A stretch of DNA of 64,000 nt from contig NZ_AP019783.1 in assembly GCF_019670005.1 (NCBI RefSeq), forward strand, positions 310,001 through 374,000, written 5' to 3'. The notes beneath the pieces were generated by a model. That model worked only from the letters and a program-made list of their open reading frames with translations, did not search any database and was not told the DNA's origin. Shown one piece after another: positions 41,924-50,181 of the stretch (position 1 is its first letter; each line of letters begins with the position of its first letter). Both the position numbers and the translations under genes were made by a program. This DNA comes from Methylomagnum ishizawai. GTDB taxonomy: Bacteria; Pseudomonadota; Gammaproteobacteria; Methylococcales; Methylococcaceae.

Positions 41924-42741
41924 ACCAGCCCATCCCCTTCGACCTGTTCCAGGCCACCGCCGGGGCGCTCACGGCCCGGCAATACACCTACGCCCGCACC
42001 ATGCCCCATTGCCCGAACTGGTACACCCTGCGCAAGGACTGGCCCGACGACGGCGAGTTCGTCCGGGTGGTGGAGGCCATGCGCCGCTACGGCTACCCCG
42101 AGCGGTATGGCAGGAAGACCTTCACCCGCTTCGACGTGAACGGGTTCAAGTACTGGACCATGGGCGACCCCATCGAGACCACGATCCTCATCAACCGCGC
42201 CTACATCGAGGCCGGATCGCCCTACGACACCCTGGCCCACGACTACGACGACCTGTTCGCCGCCCCGGACGCGGCCCGCGAGAACCGCGCCCTGGCCGAT
42301 TTGCTGCCCGACCTGCGGAACCGCAAGGTGCTGGACATCGGCTGCGGGACAGGGCTGCTGGCCGAACTGAAACCCCTGGGCGGGTACACCGGCCTCGACC
42401 CCTCCGGGCTGATGCTGGCGAAGTTCCGGGCCAAGGCCCCGCATTTGGCCAAGGGGCTGGTCCATGCCGGCTTCGAGGCGTTCCACACCCCGGAACGGTT
42501 CGACTTCGCGGTCGCGCTGTTCGGCTCGCCGTCCTACATCGACCCCGGCCACCTGGGCAAGGTCAAGGACCTGCTGGCACCGGGCGGCGAATACTTCCTG
42601 ATGTTCTACCGGCCCGGCTACGTCCCCGCCACCCACGTCCCGATGGGCGGCGGCGTGCCCTGGCATGGCCACAACCACGAAACCATCGACGGCGAGCGCC
42701 TGGACTTCGGGAACTATGTGATTGTCAGGGGACGGGCGTGA
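41920..42741 (+). CDS. SAM-dependent methyltransferase, class I
   Basis: 273 residues. Motif I VLDIGCGTGLLAEL is at about 134-147, with TGLDPSGLML next, and ALFGSPSYIDP near 205 as the acceptor region. It has no target-recognition domain or N6/N4 catalytic tetrapeptide, so it is more like a small-molecule or protein methyltransferase than a classical DNA methylase. The first 90 residues are of a separate helical domain. It lies between ParB-like and IbrA-like genes, joined by overlaps, which suggests a shared modification pathway. Confidence 0.75.
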   Translation: MNQPIPFDLFQATAGALTARQYTYARTMPHCPNWYTLRKDWPDDGEFVRVVEAMRRYGYPERYGRKTFTRFDVNGFKYWTMGDPIETTILINRAYIEAGSPYDTLAHDYDDLFAAPDAARENRALADLLPDLRNRKVLDIGCGTGLLAELKPLGGYTGLDPSGLMLAKFRAKAPHLAKGLVHAGFEAFHTPERFDFAVALFGSPSYIDPGHLGKVKDLLAPGGEYFLMFYRPGYVPATHVPMGGGVPWHGHNHETIDGERLDFGNYVIVRGRA

Positions 42742-43856
42742 GGATCTACCAGAACCGCACCGTCTGGAAGGCCGCGCTGGACCGGTTCCGCTGGCTGTAC
42801 GACGAGTTCGGGAACATCGTCGTCAACTTCAGCGGCGGCAAGGATTCGACGGTATGCCTCAACCTGGCCTTGATGGTGGCGGAGGAAAAGGGGCGGCTGC
42901 CGGTGGACGTGCTGTTCATCGACCAGGAGGCCGAATGGCGCACCGTCATGGCCGACCCCCGCGTCAACCCGCTCTGGCTCCAGGTGCCGTTCAAGATCTT
43001 CAACGCCACCAGCACCCTCGAACCGTGGCTGCATTGCTGGGAGCCGGGCCGGGAATGGGTCCGGGAAAAGGAACCCATCAGCATCAAGGACAACCGGTTC
43101 GGCGTGGACCGCTTCGGCGGGATGTTCAACGCCTTCGCCGACCACCACTTCCAGGGCGGCCCCTACATCAACATCGCCGGGGTGCGCTGCGAGGAATCCC
43201 CGGCCCGCGCCCTGGGGCTGACCTCCTACGCCACCTACAAGCACATCACCTGGGGCAAGAAGGAAAACGCCCGGAAGCACCAATATACGATGTATCCCCT
43301 CTACGACTGGAGCTATACCGATATTTGGAAGGCCATCCACGACAACGGCTGGGCGTATTGCCGGATCTACGACTACATGTGCATGTATGGCGTTCCCATC
43401 ATGGAGATGCGGGTTTCCAACGTCCACCACGAAACCGCCGTCAAGACCCTCTACTACCTCCAGGAAATCGAGCAGGACACCTGGAACCGGATCACGGCCA
43501 GGATCGGCGGCCTGAACACCGCGAAAACCCTCCGCGAGGATTTCATGGCCCCCAAGGCACTGCCGTGGATGTTCCGGGATTGGCGGGAATACCGGGAACA
43601 CCTGCTGGAAAACCTGATCGCCGACCCGGATATCAAGGCCACCTTCCGCAAGGAATTCGACAACGCCGACAAGCTGTTCGACCGGGAAATCCATGACGCG
43701 CTGTGGAAATACCACGTCGGGATGGTCTTGAAGAACAACCACCACCCCGAGGCCATGCGGCTATTCCAGGCCTCGCACGGGCAATACACGCAGGGCAGCC
43801 ACCACAAAGCCAGGAAACGCCGTGAGAAACCACCCGATCCATTTGCAATTGCGTGA
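42738..43856 (+). CDS. IbrA-like PAPS-reductase-family protein
   Basis: 372 residues from GTG 42738. The PP-loop VVNFSGGKDST at about 32-42 marks the adenosine-phosphosulfate reductase superfamily, and the long body with EAEWRT, RCEESPAR and YPLYDWSYTDIWKAI is that of DUF3440/IbrA proteins. E. coli IbrA acts with the ParB-like IbrB to switch on prophage eib genes. Here the IbrB-like gene overlaps its 3' end by 35 bases, the same pairing. A role in nucleotide or sulfur chemistry on DNA is also possible. Confidence 0.75.
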   Translation: MRIYQNRTVWKAALDRFRWLYDEFGNIVVNFSGGKDSTVCLNLALMVAEEKGRLPVDVLFIDQEAEWRTVMADPRVNPLWLQVPFKIFNATSTLEPWLHCWEPGREWVREKEPISIKDNRFGVDRFGGMFNAFADHHFQGGPYINIAGVRCEESPARALGLTSYATYKHITWGKKENARKHQYTMYPLYDWSYTDIWKAIHDNGWAYCRIYDYMCMYGVPIMEMRVSNVHHETAVKTLYYLQEIEQDTWNRITARIGGLNTAKTLREDFMAPKALPWMFRDWREYREHLLENLIADPDIKATFRKEFDNADKLFDREIHDALWKYHVGMVLKNNHHPEAMRLFQASHGQYTQGSHHKARKRREKPPDPFAIA

Positions 43857-44475
43857 ATACGTCGAAGCGGCCCCCGACCGCATGGCGGCCATCGCCGAAC
43901 TCAGGGCCATCCTGCACGGGCTGTCGGGCATCGCCCACCCCATCGATTGGGTGCGCTGGATACCCATCGACAAGGTTTCGCCCAACGACTACAACCCCAA
44001 CAGCGTGGCCCACAAGGAGATGGGCCTGCTCCACACCTCGATCAGCCACGACGGCTACACCCAACCGGTCGTGGTCATCTGGAATCCCGACCGGGATCGG
44101 TTCGAGATCGTGGACGGCTTCCACCGCTACTACACGATGAAGACCCACCCGGACATCCACGCCACCACGGGCGGGCTGCTGCCGTGCGTGGTCATCGACA
44201 AGGACATCAACGACCGCATGGCCTCGACCGTCCGCCACAACCGGGCGCGGGGCAGGCACAGCGTCCAGGGCATGTCGGCCATGGTCTTCAAGATGCTGGA
44301 GGAGGGATGGAGCGACGCCCAGATCTGCAACGAGCTGGGCATGGAGGCCGAGGAACTGGTCAGGCTCAAGCACATCACCGGCTTCTCCAAGCTGTTCAAG
44401 GACACCCAGTACAAGCGGGCCTGGGTCACGAAGAACCAGATCAAGCTCGCCAACAAGCTTGGGGTGAAGCCGTAG
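43822..44475 (+). CDS. IbrB-like ParB-fold protein
   Basis: 217 residues from GTG 43822, inside the IbrA-like 3' end. ParB/Srx motifs: IPIDKVSPNDYNPNSV, VEVIDGFHRYY-type loop seen as FEIVDGFHRYYTM, then RHNRARGRHSVQGMSAMVFKMLEEG and an HTH-like ELGMEAEELVRLKHITGF. IbrB is a co-activator of prophage genes with IbrA. It precedes the terminase small subunit by three bases, so it could control late gene onset or modify DNA before packaging. Confidence 0.75.
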   Translation: MRNHPIHLQLREYVEAAPDRMAAIAELRAILHGLSGIAHPIDWVRWIPIDKVSPNDYNPNSVAHKEMGLLHTSISHDGYTQPVVVIWNPDRDRFEIVDGFHRYYTMKTHPDIHATTGGLLPCVVIDKDINDRMASTVRHNRARGRHSVQGMSAMVFKMLEEGWSDAQICNELGMEAEELVRLKHITGFSKLFKDTQYKRAWVTKNQIKLANKLGVKP

Positions 44476-44478
44476 ACC

Positions 44479-45204
44479 ATGGCCAGCAACCGGACCCAGC
44501 CGACACCGCAGCATCCATGGGAACGCCAACCGGGCGAGTCGGAAACGGCCTACGCGGCGTTCCGCCGGTACCGGGATATGCCGGTAGGGGAAAGGAGCAT
44601 CCAAAGGTCAGTTGGCGAGGACGCAAGTACCCAGAAAGTACGCCGTCACAAGGCTTGGAGCGCGGAATTCTCATGGGTGGAACGCGCCGCCGCCTACACC
44701 GACCACCTGGACCGGATCGCCCGCCAGGAGAGAGAACGGGCGATCCGGGACATGGAGCGCCGCCACGCCCACAGCGCCCAGGCCATCCATGCCGTGGTGA
44801 ACGCCAAGCTCGCGGCCTGGAACCGGACGCCGGAGGCCCGCGAAGCCGCCGCCGAGGCGTTGACCCCCTACCAACTCGCGAGGCTGCTGGACACGGCCAC
44901 GCGGGTGGAGCGCGCCGCCCTGGGGCATGTGCCCGACCCGCCGCCGAAGAAGCCCGACCGCGCCCCCCTGCTGGCCGAACTGGCCGAGGTCAAGGCGAGG
45001 GCGCGGGAAGACGGCGATTGGAACCTGTACTTCCGGGCGATGCAGGAGGAACGCCTCCTCACGGGCGAGGGGACGCCCATCGCGGCCAGGGTCGAGAACG
45101 GCGATTGGAAGGCCGACCTGCAAGCGGCGGGCATGGACCCCGACGCCGTGTTCGAGGAGGCCGTGCGGCTCGCCATGGCGAAGCTGGAAGGGGACCTGCC
45201 ATGA
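44479..45204 (+). CDS. Terminase small subunit-like protein
   Basis: 241 residues. Placed directly before the large subunit with ATGA overlap. The N-terminus has an HTH-like AYAAFRRYRDM ... SVQKVRRHKAWSAEFSWVERAAAY region resembling the DNA-binding domain of small terminases, followed by long helices. The family match is by position and pattern, moderately confident. It would recognise the packaging site on phage DNA. Confidence 0.65.
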   Translation: MASNRTQPTPQHPWERQPGESETAYAAFRRYRDMPVGERSIQRSVGEDASTQKVRRHKAWSAEFSWVERAAAYTDHLDRIARQERERAIRDMERRHAHSAQAIHAVVNAKLAAWNRTPEAREAAAEALTPYQLARLLDTATRVERAALGHVPDPPPKKPDRAPLLAELAEVKARAREDGDWNLYFRAMQEERLLTGEGTPIAARVENGDWKADLQAAGMDPDAVFEEAVRLAMAKLEGDLP

Positions 45205-46676
45205 GCGCCCCGGCCCGCGCCCGGAACCGGATGATGGAGGCCGCGGTGCGCGAGGCCCGGCGGCGGCTCCGGGACGGCGGGCGCGAGCGGAACCTGCTGG
45301 CGCGGCTATCGCCGCCGCAACGGCAATACCTGGAATCCCAGGCGGACATCGTGATCTTCGGCGGGGCCGCCGGGGGCGGGAAGACCTTCTCCCTGCTGGC
45401 CGACCCGGTCAGGCACCGCGACGTGAAGGGCTTCCGCGCCCTGGTGTTCCGCCGCACCTTCCCCGAGATCAACCTGCCGGGCGGTATGTGGGAGGCGTCG
45501 GAATCCATGTACCGCGACCTGGGCGGCCTCCCGTCCTACGGCGCGAAGTCGTGGTCCTGGCCCAGCGGTGCGTCGATCAAGTTCACCCACATGCAGCGGG
45601 AGGCCGACAAGTTCAACTACCTGGGCGCGGAGATCACGATGATCGGCTTCGACCAGCTCGAACTGTTCACCGAGTCCATGTTCTTCTACATGCTCAACCG
45701 CAACCGCTCGCTCTGCGGCGTGAAGCCCTACCTGCGGGCGACCTGCAATCCCGACCCGGATTGCTGGGTGGCCGGGTTCATCGCCTGGTGGATCGACCCC
45801 GACACCGGGTTCCCGCTCTATGGACGCTCGGGGGTGGTGCGCTGGTTCTACCGGGTGCAGGACGCCATCCGCTGGTACGGCAGCCGGGAAGAAGCGGAAA
45901 CCGCCCACCCGGACCTCGCCGCCGAAGGCCCGCCGTTCAGCGTGACCTTCATCCCGGCCAAGCTGGACGACAACCGGGTGCTGCTGGAGAAGGACCCGGC
46001 CTACCGTTCCAAGCTGATGGCGATGGACCGGGTCAGCCGCGGCCGGTTGCTGGACGGGAACTGGAAGGTGCGGGCCACGGCGGGCAGCTATTTCGACCGG
46101 GCCGAGGTGGAGAGGGTGGACGGCCCGCCGGACGACATGGACGCCTGGACCTGGGTCCGGGCCTGGGATCTGGCCGCGACCGAGCCGAACCGCGAGAACC
46201 CGGACCCGTCCTGGACCGCCGGGGTCCTCATGGGCTACCGGGCCGGGGACCGCAAAGTCCTGATCGCGGGCCTCGAGCATGTGCGGAAGCGGGCGGGCGG
46301 GGTGAAAAGCCTGGTGCTGGATACCGCGTGGTCGGATGGGCATACCGTCCGCGTCACCGTACCGAAAGACCCCGGACAGGCGGGCAAGGGGCAGGCCGAG
46401 GATTTCGTGGCCATGCTGGCCGGGGAAGGGTTCATGGTCGCGGCCCGTCCGCCCGGCAAGGCCAAGGAGGTCCGGGCGAGGCCGTTCGCCGCCCACTGGC
46501 AGCACGGGCACGTCCAGGTGTTGGCCGCCCCCTGGAACGACGAATTCTTCGCCGAGATGGAGCGCTTCCCCTCGGGCGCCCACGACGACATCGTGGACGC
46601 CTGTTCCGACGCCTACGCCGAACTCGTCGGCGAAGGCCGCGGCTTTTTCGACCTCCTCGCCGAGGAATCCCACTGA
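45201..46676 (+). CDS. Terminase large subunit
   Basis: 491 residues from ATG 45201. Walker A VIFGGAAGGGKTFSLL at about 50-62 and the Walker B-like ITMIGFDQLELFTE at about 150 form the packaging ATPase; the nuclease domain has AWDLAAT and SWTAGV near 320 and closes with SGAHDDIVDACSDAYAEL at about 457-474. The motor cuts and pumps phage DNA into the prohead through the portal. The frame extends far upstream but that part is shadow of other genes. Confidence 0.93.
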   Translation: MSAPARARNRMMEAAVREARRRLRDGGRERNLLARLSPPQRQYLESQADIVIFGGAAGGGKTFSLLADPVRHRDVKGFRALVFRRTFPEINLPGGMWEASESMYRDLGGLPSYGAKSWSWPSGASIKFTHMQREADKFNYLGAEITMIGFDQLELFTESMFFYMLNRNRSLCGVKPYLRATCNPDPDCWVAGFIAWWIDPDTGFPLYGRSGVVRWFYRVQDAIRWYGSREEAETAHPDLAAEGPPFSVTFIPAKLDDNRVLLEKDPAYRSKLMAMDRVSRGRLLDGNWKVRATAGSYFDRAEVERVDGPPDDMDAWTWVRAWDLAATEPNRENPDPSWTAGVLMGYRAGDRKVLIAGLEHVRKRAGGVKSLVLDTAWSDGHTVRVTVPKDPGQAGKGQAEDFVAMLAGEGFMVAARPPGKAKEVRARPFAAHWQHGHVQVLAAPWNDEFFAEMERFPSGAHDDIVDACSDAYAELVGEGRGFFDLLAEESH

Positions 46677-46685
46677 GAGGACCCC

Positions 46686-48464
46686 ATGGAAACCTACCGA
46701 CCCTCCTCCGGCGGCCTACTGGTGCCGACCGCCGCCTTCCGGGAACTCTACCCCGAACCCATCCAACAGGCCGCGCTACAGGACGGACCCATGCCGCCAG
46801 GAACCCGCCGTCCCGTGGGCGACGGCCTGGAAAACATCCTGGCCGGGCTGGGGACCGGGCGGGACAAGGCGTTCCACACCGGATGGACCTTCCCGCGCCT
46901 CCTGACCCGGCAAGACCTGGAGAACATGTACCGGGTGTCCTGGCTCGCCAAGCGCATCGTCAACGCCCCGGCGGACGACATGACGCGGGAGTGGCGGGCG
47001 CATTCGTTCGACGATGGCCGGGGCACCGAGAACCGGCGCATGGAACAGGCCGAAAAGTGGTTCGGGGTCCGCCACAAGGTCAACGAGGCGCTGCGGTGGG
47101 CGCGGCTCTATGGCGGCTCGCTCATCATCGTCGGCACGGCGGACACCCAGGCCCAGCCGCGCCGGATGGCGGAACCCCTGGAAATCGACCGCATCCCCAG
47201 GGGCGGGCTGCGCTACCTGATGGTGGCGGACCGCTGGCGCTGCCCGTCGTCCGGCAAGATCGAGGCGGACCCGGCCTCCCCGCACTTCGGGATGCCGGCA
47301 TCCTACCTGCTGGCCGACACCGGCTACGAAATCCACCACAGCCGCGTCGTCCGGTTCGACGGGGAGCGGCTGCCCTGGTCCTCGTGGCGGCAGAACGCCC
47401 TGTGGCACGACAGCGCGTTGCAGCACGTCCTGGACGCCCTCAAGGGCTGCGACACCACGGTCGCGGCCATCGCCACCATGATGTTCGAGGCCAACGTGGA
47501 CATCCTCAAGCTGTCGAGCCTGGATGCGAAGCTGTCCCGCAAGGACGGGGAGGCGCTGCTGCACAAGCGGTTCCGTATGGCGGCCACCATGAAGAGCTTC
47601 AACCACCTGTTCATGCTGGACGAGACCGAAACCTACGAGAAGAAATCCAACTCGTTCGCCAACCTCGACAAGATCATGCAGGAGTTCTACGCCTACGTGG
47701 CCGGGGCCGCGGGCATCCCCCTCACCCGGCTGTTCGGGCGCTCGCCGGGCGGGCTGAACGCCACCGGGGACAGCGACCTCGAAAACTATTACGGGCGCAT
47801 CGCGTCGGACCAGGAGACCGAACTCCGGCCCCGGCTGGAAACGCTGGACGCCATCCTCTACCGGCACGAACTCGGGGCCATCCCGGACGACGCCGGGTTC
47901 GGCTTCAACAGCCTGTGGGAACTGACCGACAAGGAACAGGCCGAGGTGGAGGAAAAGCGGGCGAACCGGGACCGGGCCTATGTGGACATGGGGGCCGTCA
48001 CCCCCGGCCTCGTGGCCCGCGAACTCAAGGACCGGGGCACCTACCGGGCCATGACCGACGACGACTTGCTGGACATCGAGGAAGGGCCGGACGAGGAAGG
48101 CGATACCGGCTCCGAAGGACAACAAACCGGCGACGCGGCCCTGGCGCTGCGCCCGACCCGCGCCATGGCGGAAGAAGCCAAGCGCGGCCTCGCGTGGCGC
48201 AGGAAGCACGGGCGCGGTGGCACGGCTATTGGCATCGCCCGCGCCCGCGACATCGCCCGGCGGCGCAACCTGTCGCCCGAGACCGTGCGCCGGATGCACA
48301 GCTTCTTCGCCCGGCACGAACCCGACACCCGGGCGGAGGGGTTCCGGCCCAGCGAGGGTGGGTATCCCAGCCACGGGCGCATCGCGTGGGCGCTGTGGGG
48401 CGGGGACGCGGGCAAGGCGTGGGCGGATCGGATGATGGCGCGGCTGGATAAGCGGGATGATTAG
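46686..48464 (+). CDS. Portal protein (DUF1073-type) with C-terminal extension
   Basis: 592 residues. The portal body (about 50-440) is DUF1073-like: ADDMTREWR, then LRWARLYGGSLIIVG and PLTRLFGRSPGGLNATGDSDLENYY. After residue 475 comes a separate helical domain (TRAMAEEAKRGLAWRRKHGRGGTAIGIARARDIARR in two halves, then GEGxPS-type YPSHGRIAWALWGGDAGKAW), which in other phages occurs on head or protease proteins. Portals form the dodecameric DNA channel. Fusion of this domain to the portal is notable. Confidence 0.88.
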   Translation: METYRPSSGGLLVPTAAFRELYPEPIQQAALQDGPMPPGTRRPVGDGLENILAGLGTGRDKAFHTGWTFPRLLTRQDLENMYRVSWLAKRIVNAPADDMTREWRAHSFDDGRGTENRRMEQAEKWFGVRHKVNEALRWARLYGGSLIIVGTADTQAQPRRMAEPLEIDRIPRGGLRYLMVADRWRCPSSGKIEADPASPHFGMPASYLLADTGYEIHHSRVVRFDGERLPWSSWRQNALWHDSALQHVLDALKGCDTTVAAIATMMFEANVDILKLSSLDAKLSRKDGEALLHKRFRMAATMKSFNHLFMLDETETYEKKSNSFANLDKIMQEFYAYVAGAAGIPLTRLFGRSPGGLNATGDSDLENYYGRIASDQETELRPRLETLDAILYRHELGAIPDDAGFGFNSLWELTDKEQAEVEEKRANRDRAYVDMGAVTPGLVARELKDRGTYRAMTDDDLLDIEEGPDEEGDTGSEGQQTGDAALALRPTRAMAEEAKRGLAWRRKHGRGGTAIGIARARDIARRRNLSPETVRRMHSFFARHEPDTRAEGFRPSEGGYPSHGRIAWALWGGDAGKAWADRMMARLDKRDD

Positions 48465-48510
48465 GGGGATCTATGCAGGTTGTATTCAACAAACGTCGCG
48501 GGTGGCCACC

Positions 48511-48708
48511 ATGGCGCAGGATTTGAAGACCAGGGCGATACTGGCGCAGTTATCGGATACCCATGGGGGGACGCGGGTATATGTGCCGAAAAGGAAACCC
48601 ATTTCCAACGCGCGGATCAAGGAAGCGCGGGCGGAAGGGAAAACCTGCGCCGAGATAGCCAGGGAACTCGGATGCCACAAATCCACGATCAGCCGTAGGA
48701 TGCGATAA
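48511..48708 (+). CDS. Small HTH protein
   Basis: 65 residues from ATG 48511; an in-frame ATG at 48457 overlaps the portal stop and would add 18 residues. SNARIKEARAEGKTCAEIARELGCHKSTISRRM is a resolvase-type helix-turn-helix (split here for length: recognition helix CHKSTISRRM). It interrupts the virion gene order between portal and protease, so it may regulate late genes. A terminator-like hairpin follows. Confidence 0.55.
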   Translation: MAQDLKTRAILAQLSDTHGGTRVYVPKRKPISNARIKEARAEGKTCAEIARELGCHKSTISRRMR

Positions 48709-48726
48709 CCCTGGCGCACCCCCGCC

Positions 48727-48750
48727 AAGCCCCGTACCGCCGGGGCTTTC
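48727..48750 (+). terminator. Terminator-like hairpin before the protease gene
   Basis: Eight-bp stem AAGCCCCG/CGGGGCTT with a 6-base loop ending in TTTC. Together with the HTH gene it separates packaging genes from capsid genes and could be a partial terminator. Confidence 0.5.
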
Positions 48751-48801
48751 CCATGCCCACCTTATCCATGGGTTGCGTTTCCGGTATACCAATGCAACGA
48801 C

Positions 48802-50169
48802 ATGGCGGGCACCATGCCCGCCATGGACAGCGAAGCGCCCACCCCCCAAGCCCATGAGGCCATCCCCGGTTCCCCCCCGGGTGGCGTCCCGCCCGCCCGC
48901 CCGGCGGGAAGCCCCTTTCCCGTGGCCGGCGGGGGCCGGCCCATGCCCGCGCCGGAAACCGTCCTGGCCTTCGACCGGCTGCCCCTGGCCCGCCGGGAAA
49001 CCACCCCGGAGGGCTACCTCGTGGCCCCCGGCGTGCTGTCCCGGACGGGCATCCAAACCTACTACGCCTATGAGTTGGGCTTGGACGGCGGGGGCATGGA
49101 CCCCATGCGCCGGGTCCGGCTCCACCGCCCACCGGAAGAGGTGTTCGACCCCGGAAGCCTCGCCACCTTCAAGAACCTGCCCGTCACCGTGGGCCACCCG
49201 CCGAACGGGGTGGACGCGGCGAACTGGCGGAAGACCGCCGTGGGCGATTGCCGGGGCGGCCTCCGCGAGGGCGATACCCAGGTGGGCACGGTCACGGTGC
49301 GCGATGCCAAAGCCGTGGCGGCGGTGCGGGACGGCACCACCGAACTCTCGTGCGGCTACACCTTCGCCCTTGATTTGACGCCCGGCACCGACCCGGTGTC
49401 CGGCCAACCCTACGACGGCATCCAACGCCGCATCCGGGGCAACCACGTCGCCCTGGTGGACGCGGGCCGCTGCGGGTCCGCCTGCCGCATCGCCGACGCT
49501 TTACCACCCACCCCCGAACCTGGAGACAACCCCATGCCGGACCCGATCCGCAAGACCGTGGTCGATGGCATCCCCATCGAACTCAACGACACCGCCGCCG
49601 CCGCGGTGGACAAGCTGCTGAAGGAGCGCGACGCGGCCAAGACCGCCGCCGATGCCGCCCTGAAGGGCAAGGCCGACGCCGAACAAGCGCTGGCCGACGC
49701 CACCAAGGCGCACCAGGACGCGGTGGGCAAACTAGCGACGGACCACGCGGCCAAAGTTGCGGAACTCGAAAAGGACGTGCTGACCCCCGCACAGCGCGAC
49801 GCGATGGTGCGGGACTGGGCGGAAATGCTGGCCGACGCCAAGCGCCTCGCGCCGATGGTGGCGACCGATGGCAAGACCTGCGTGGACGTGCGCCGCGCCG
49901 TGGTCAAGGACGTGGGCGACCGCAACGCCACCGCGCAAGGCGTCATCGCCGCCATCCTGGCCGGGAAGGCCTTGGAGGTCGCCGACGCCGATACCGTCCG
50001 CGCCGCGTTCAACGCCGTCAAGGCGCTGCCCATCGCCCATGCCCATGACAACCGCCTCGACGGGTTCACCCAGGCTTTGGCGGGCGTGAAGGTCGGCGAC
50101 GGCCCGCCCGTGGCCGATGCCCGCATGATGTTCCACCAATCGATGGCCGACTACGCCATCGAGCATTAA
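48802..50169 (+). CDS. DUF2213 protease-scaffold protein
   Basis: 455 residues. The DUF2213 domain (about 50-225: TTPEGYLVAPGVLSRTGIQTYYAYELG in parts, LPVTVGHP, LSCGYTF with conserved His and Ser) is a head maturation protease-like fold. From about 245 a coiled-coil region (DKLLKERDAAKTAADAALKGKADAEQALADA in parts) looks like a scaffold. An internal in-frame ATG at 49,534 with its own GGAG site may give free scaffold, as for lambda C/Nu3. The capsid genes follow directly. Confidence 0.8.
   Translation: MAGTMPAMDSEAPTPQAHEAIPGSPPGGVPPARPAGSPFPVAGGGRPMPAPETVLAFDRLPLARRETTPEGYLVAPGVLSRTGIQTYYAYELGLDGGGMDPMRRVRLHRPPEEVFDPGSLATFKNLPVTVGHPPNGVDAANWRKTAVGDCRGGLREGDTQVGTVTVRDAKAVAAVRDGTTELSCGYTFALDLTPGTDPVSGQPYDGIQRRIRGNHVALVDAGRCGSACRIADALPPTPEPGDNPMPDPIRKTVVDGIPIELNDTAAAAVDKLLKERDAAKTAADAALKGKADAEQALADATKAHQDAVGKLATDHAAKVAELEKDVLTPAQRDAMVRDWAEMLADAKRLAPMVATDGKTCVDVRRAVVKDVGDRNATAQGVIAAILAGKALEVADADTVRAAFNAVKALPIAHAHDNRLDGFTQALAGVKVGDGPPVADARMMFHQSMADYAIEH
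49534..50169 (+). CDS. Nested scaffold product, internal start
   Basis: 211 residues starting MPDPIRKTVVDGIPIELN inside the DUF2213 gene, in frame. TGGAGAC lies nine bases before the ATG, a better ribosome site than most in this operon. The product would be only the coiled-coil scaffold part, needed in many copies during prohead assembly. Inferred from position and signal; not demonstrated. Confidence 0.5.
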   Translation: MPDPIRKTVVDGIPIELNDTAAAAVDKLLKERDAAKTAADAALKGKADAEQALADATKAHQDAVGKLATDHAAKVAELEKDVLTPAQRDAMVRDWAEMLADAKRLAPMVATDGKTCVDVRRAVVKDVGDRNATAQGVIAAILAGKALEVADADTVRAAFNAVKALPIAHAHDNRLDGFTQALAGVKVGDGPPVADARMMFHQSMADYAIEH

Positions 50170-50181
50170 GGAGCGACCTCA

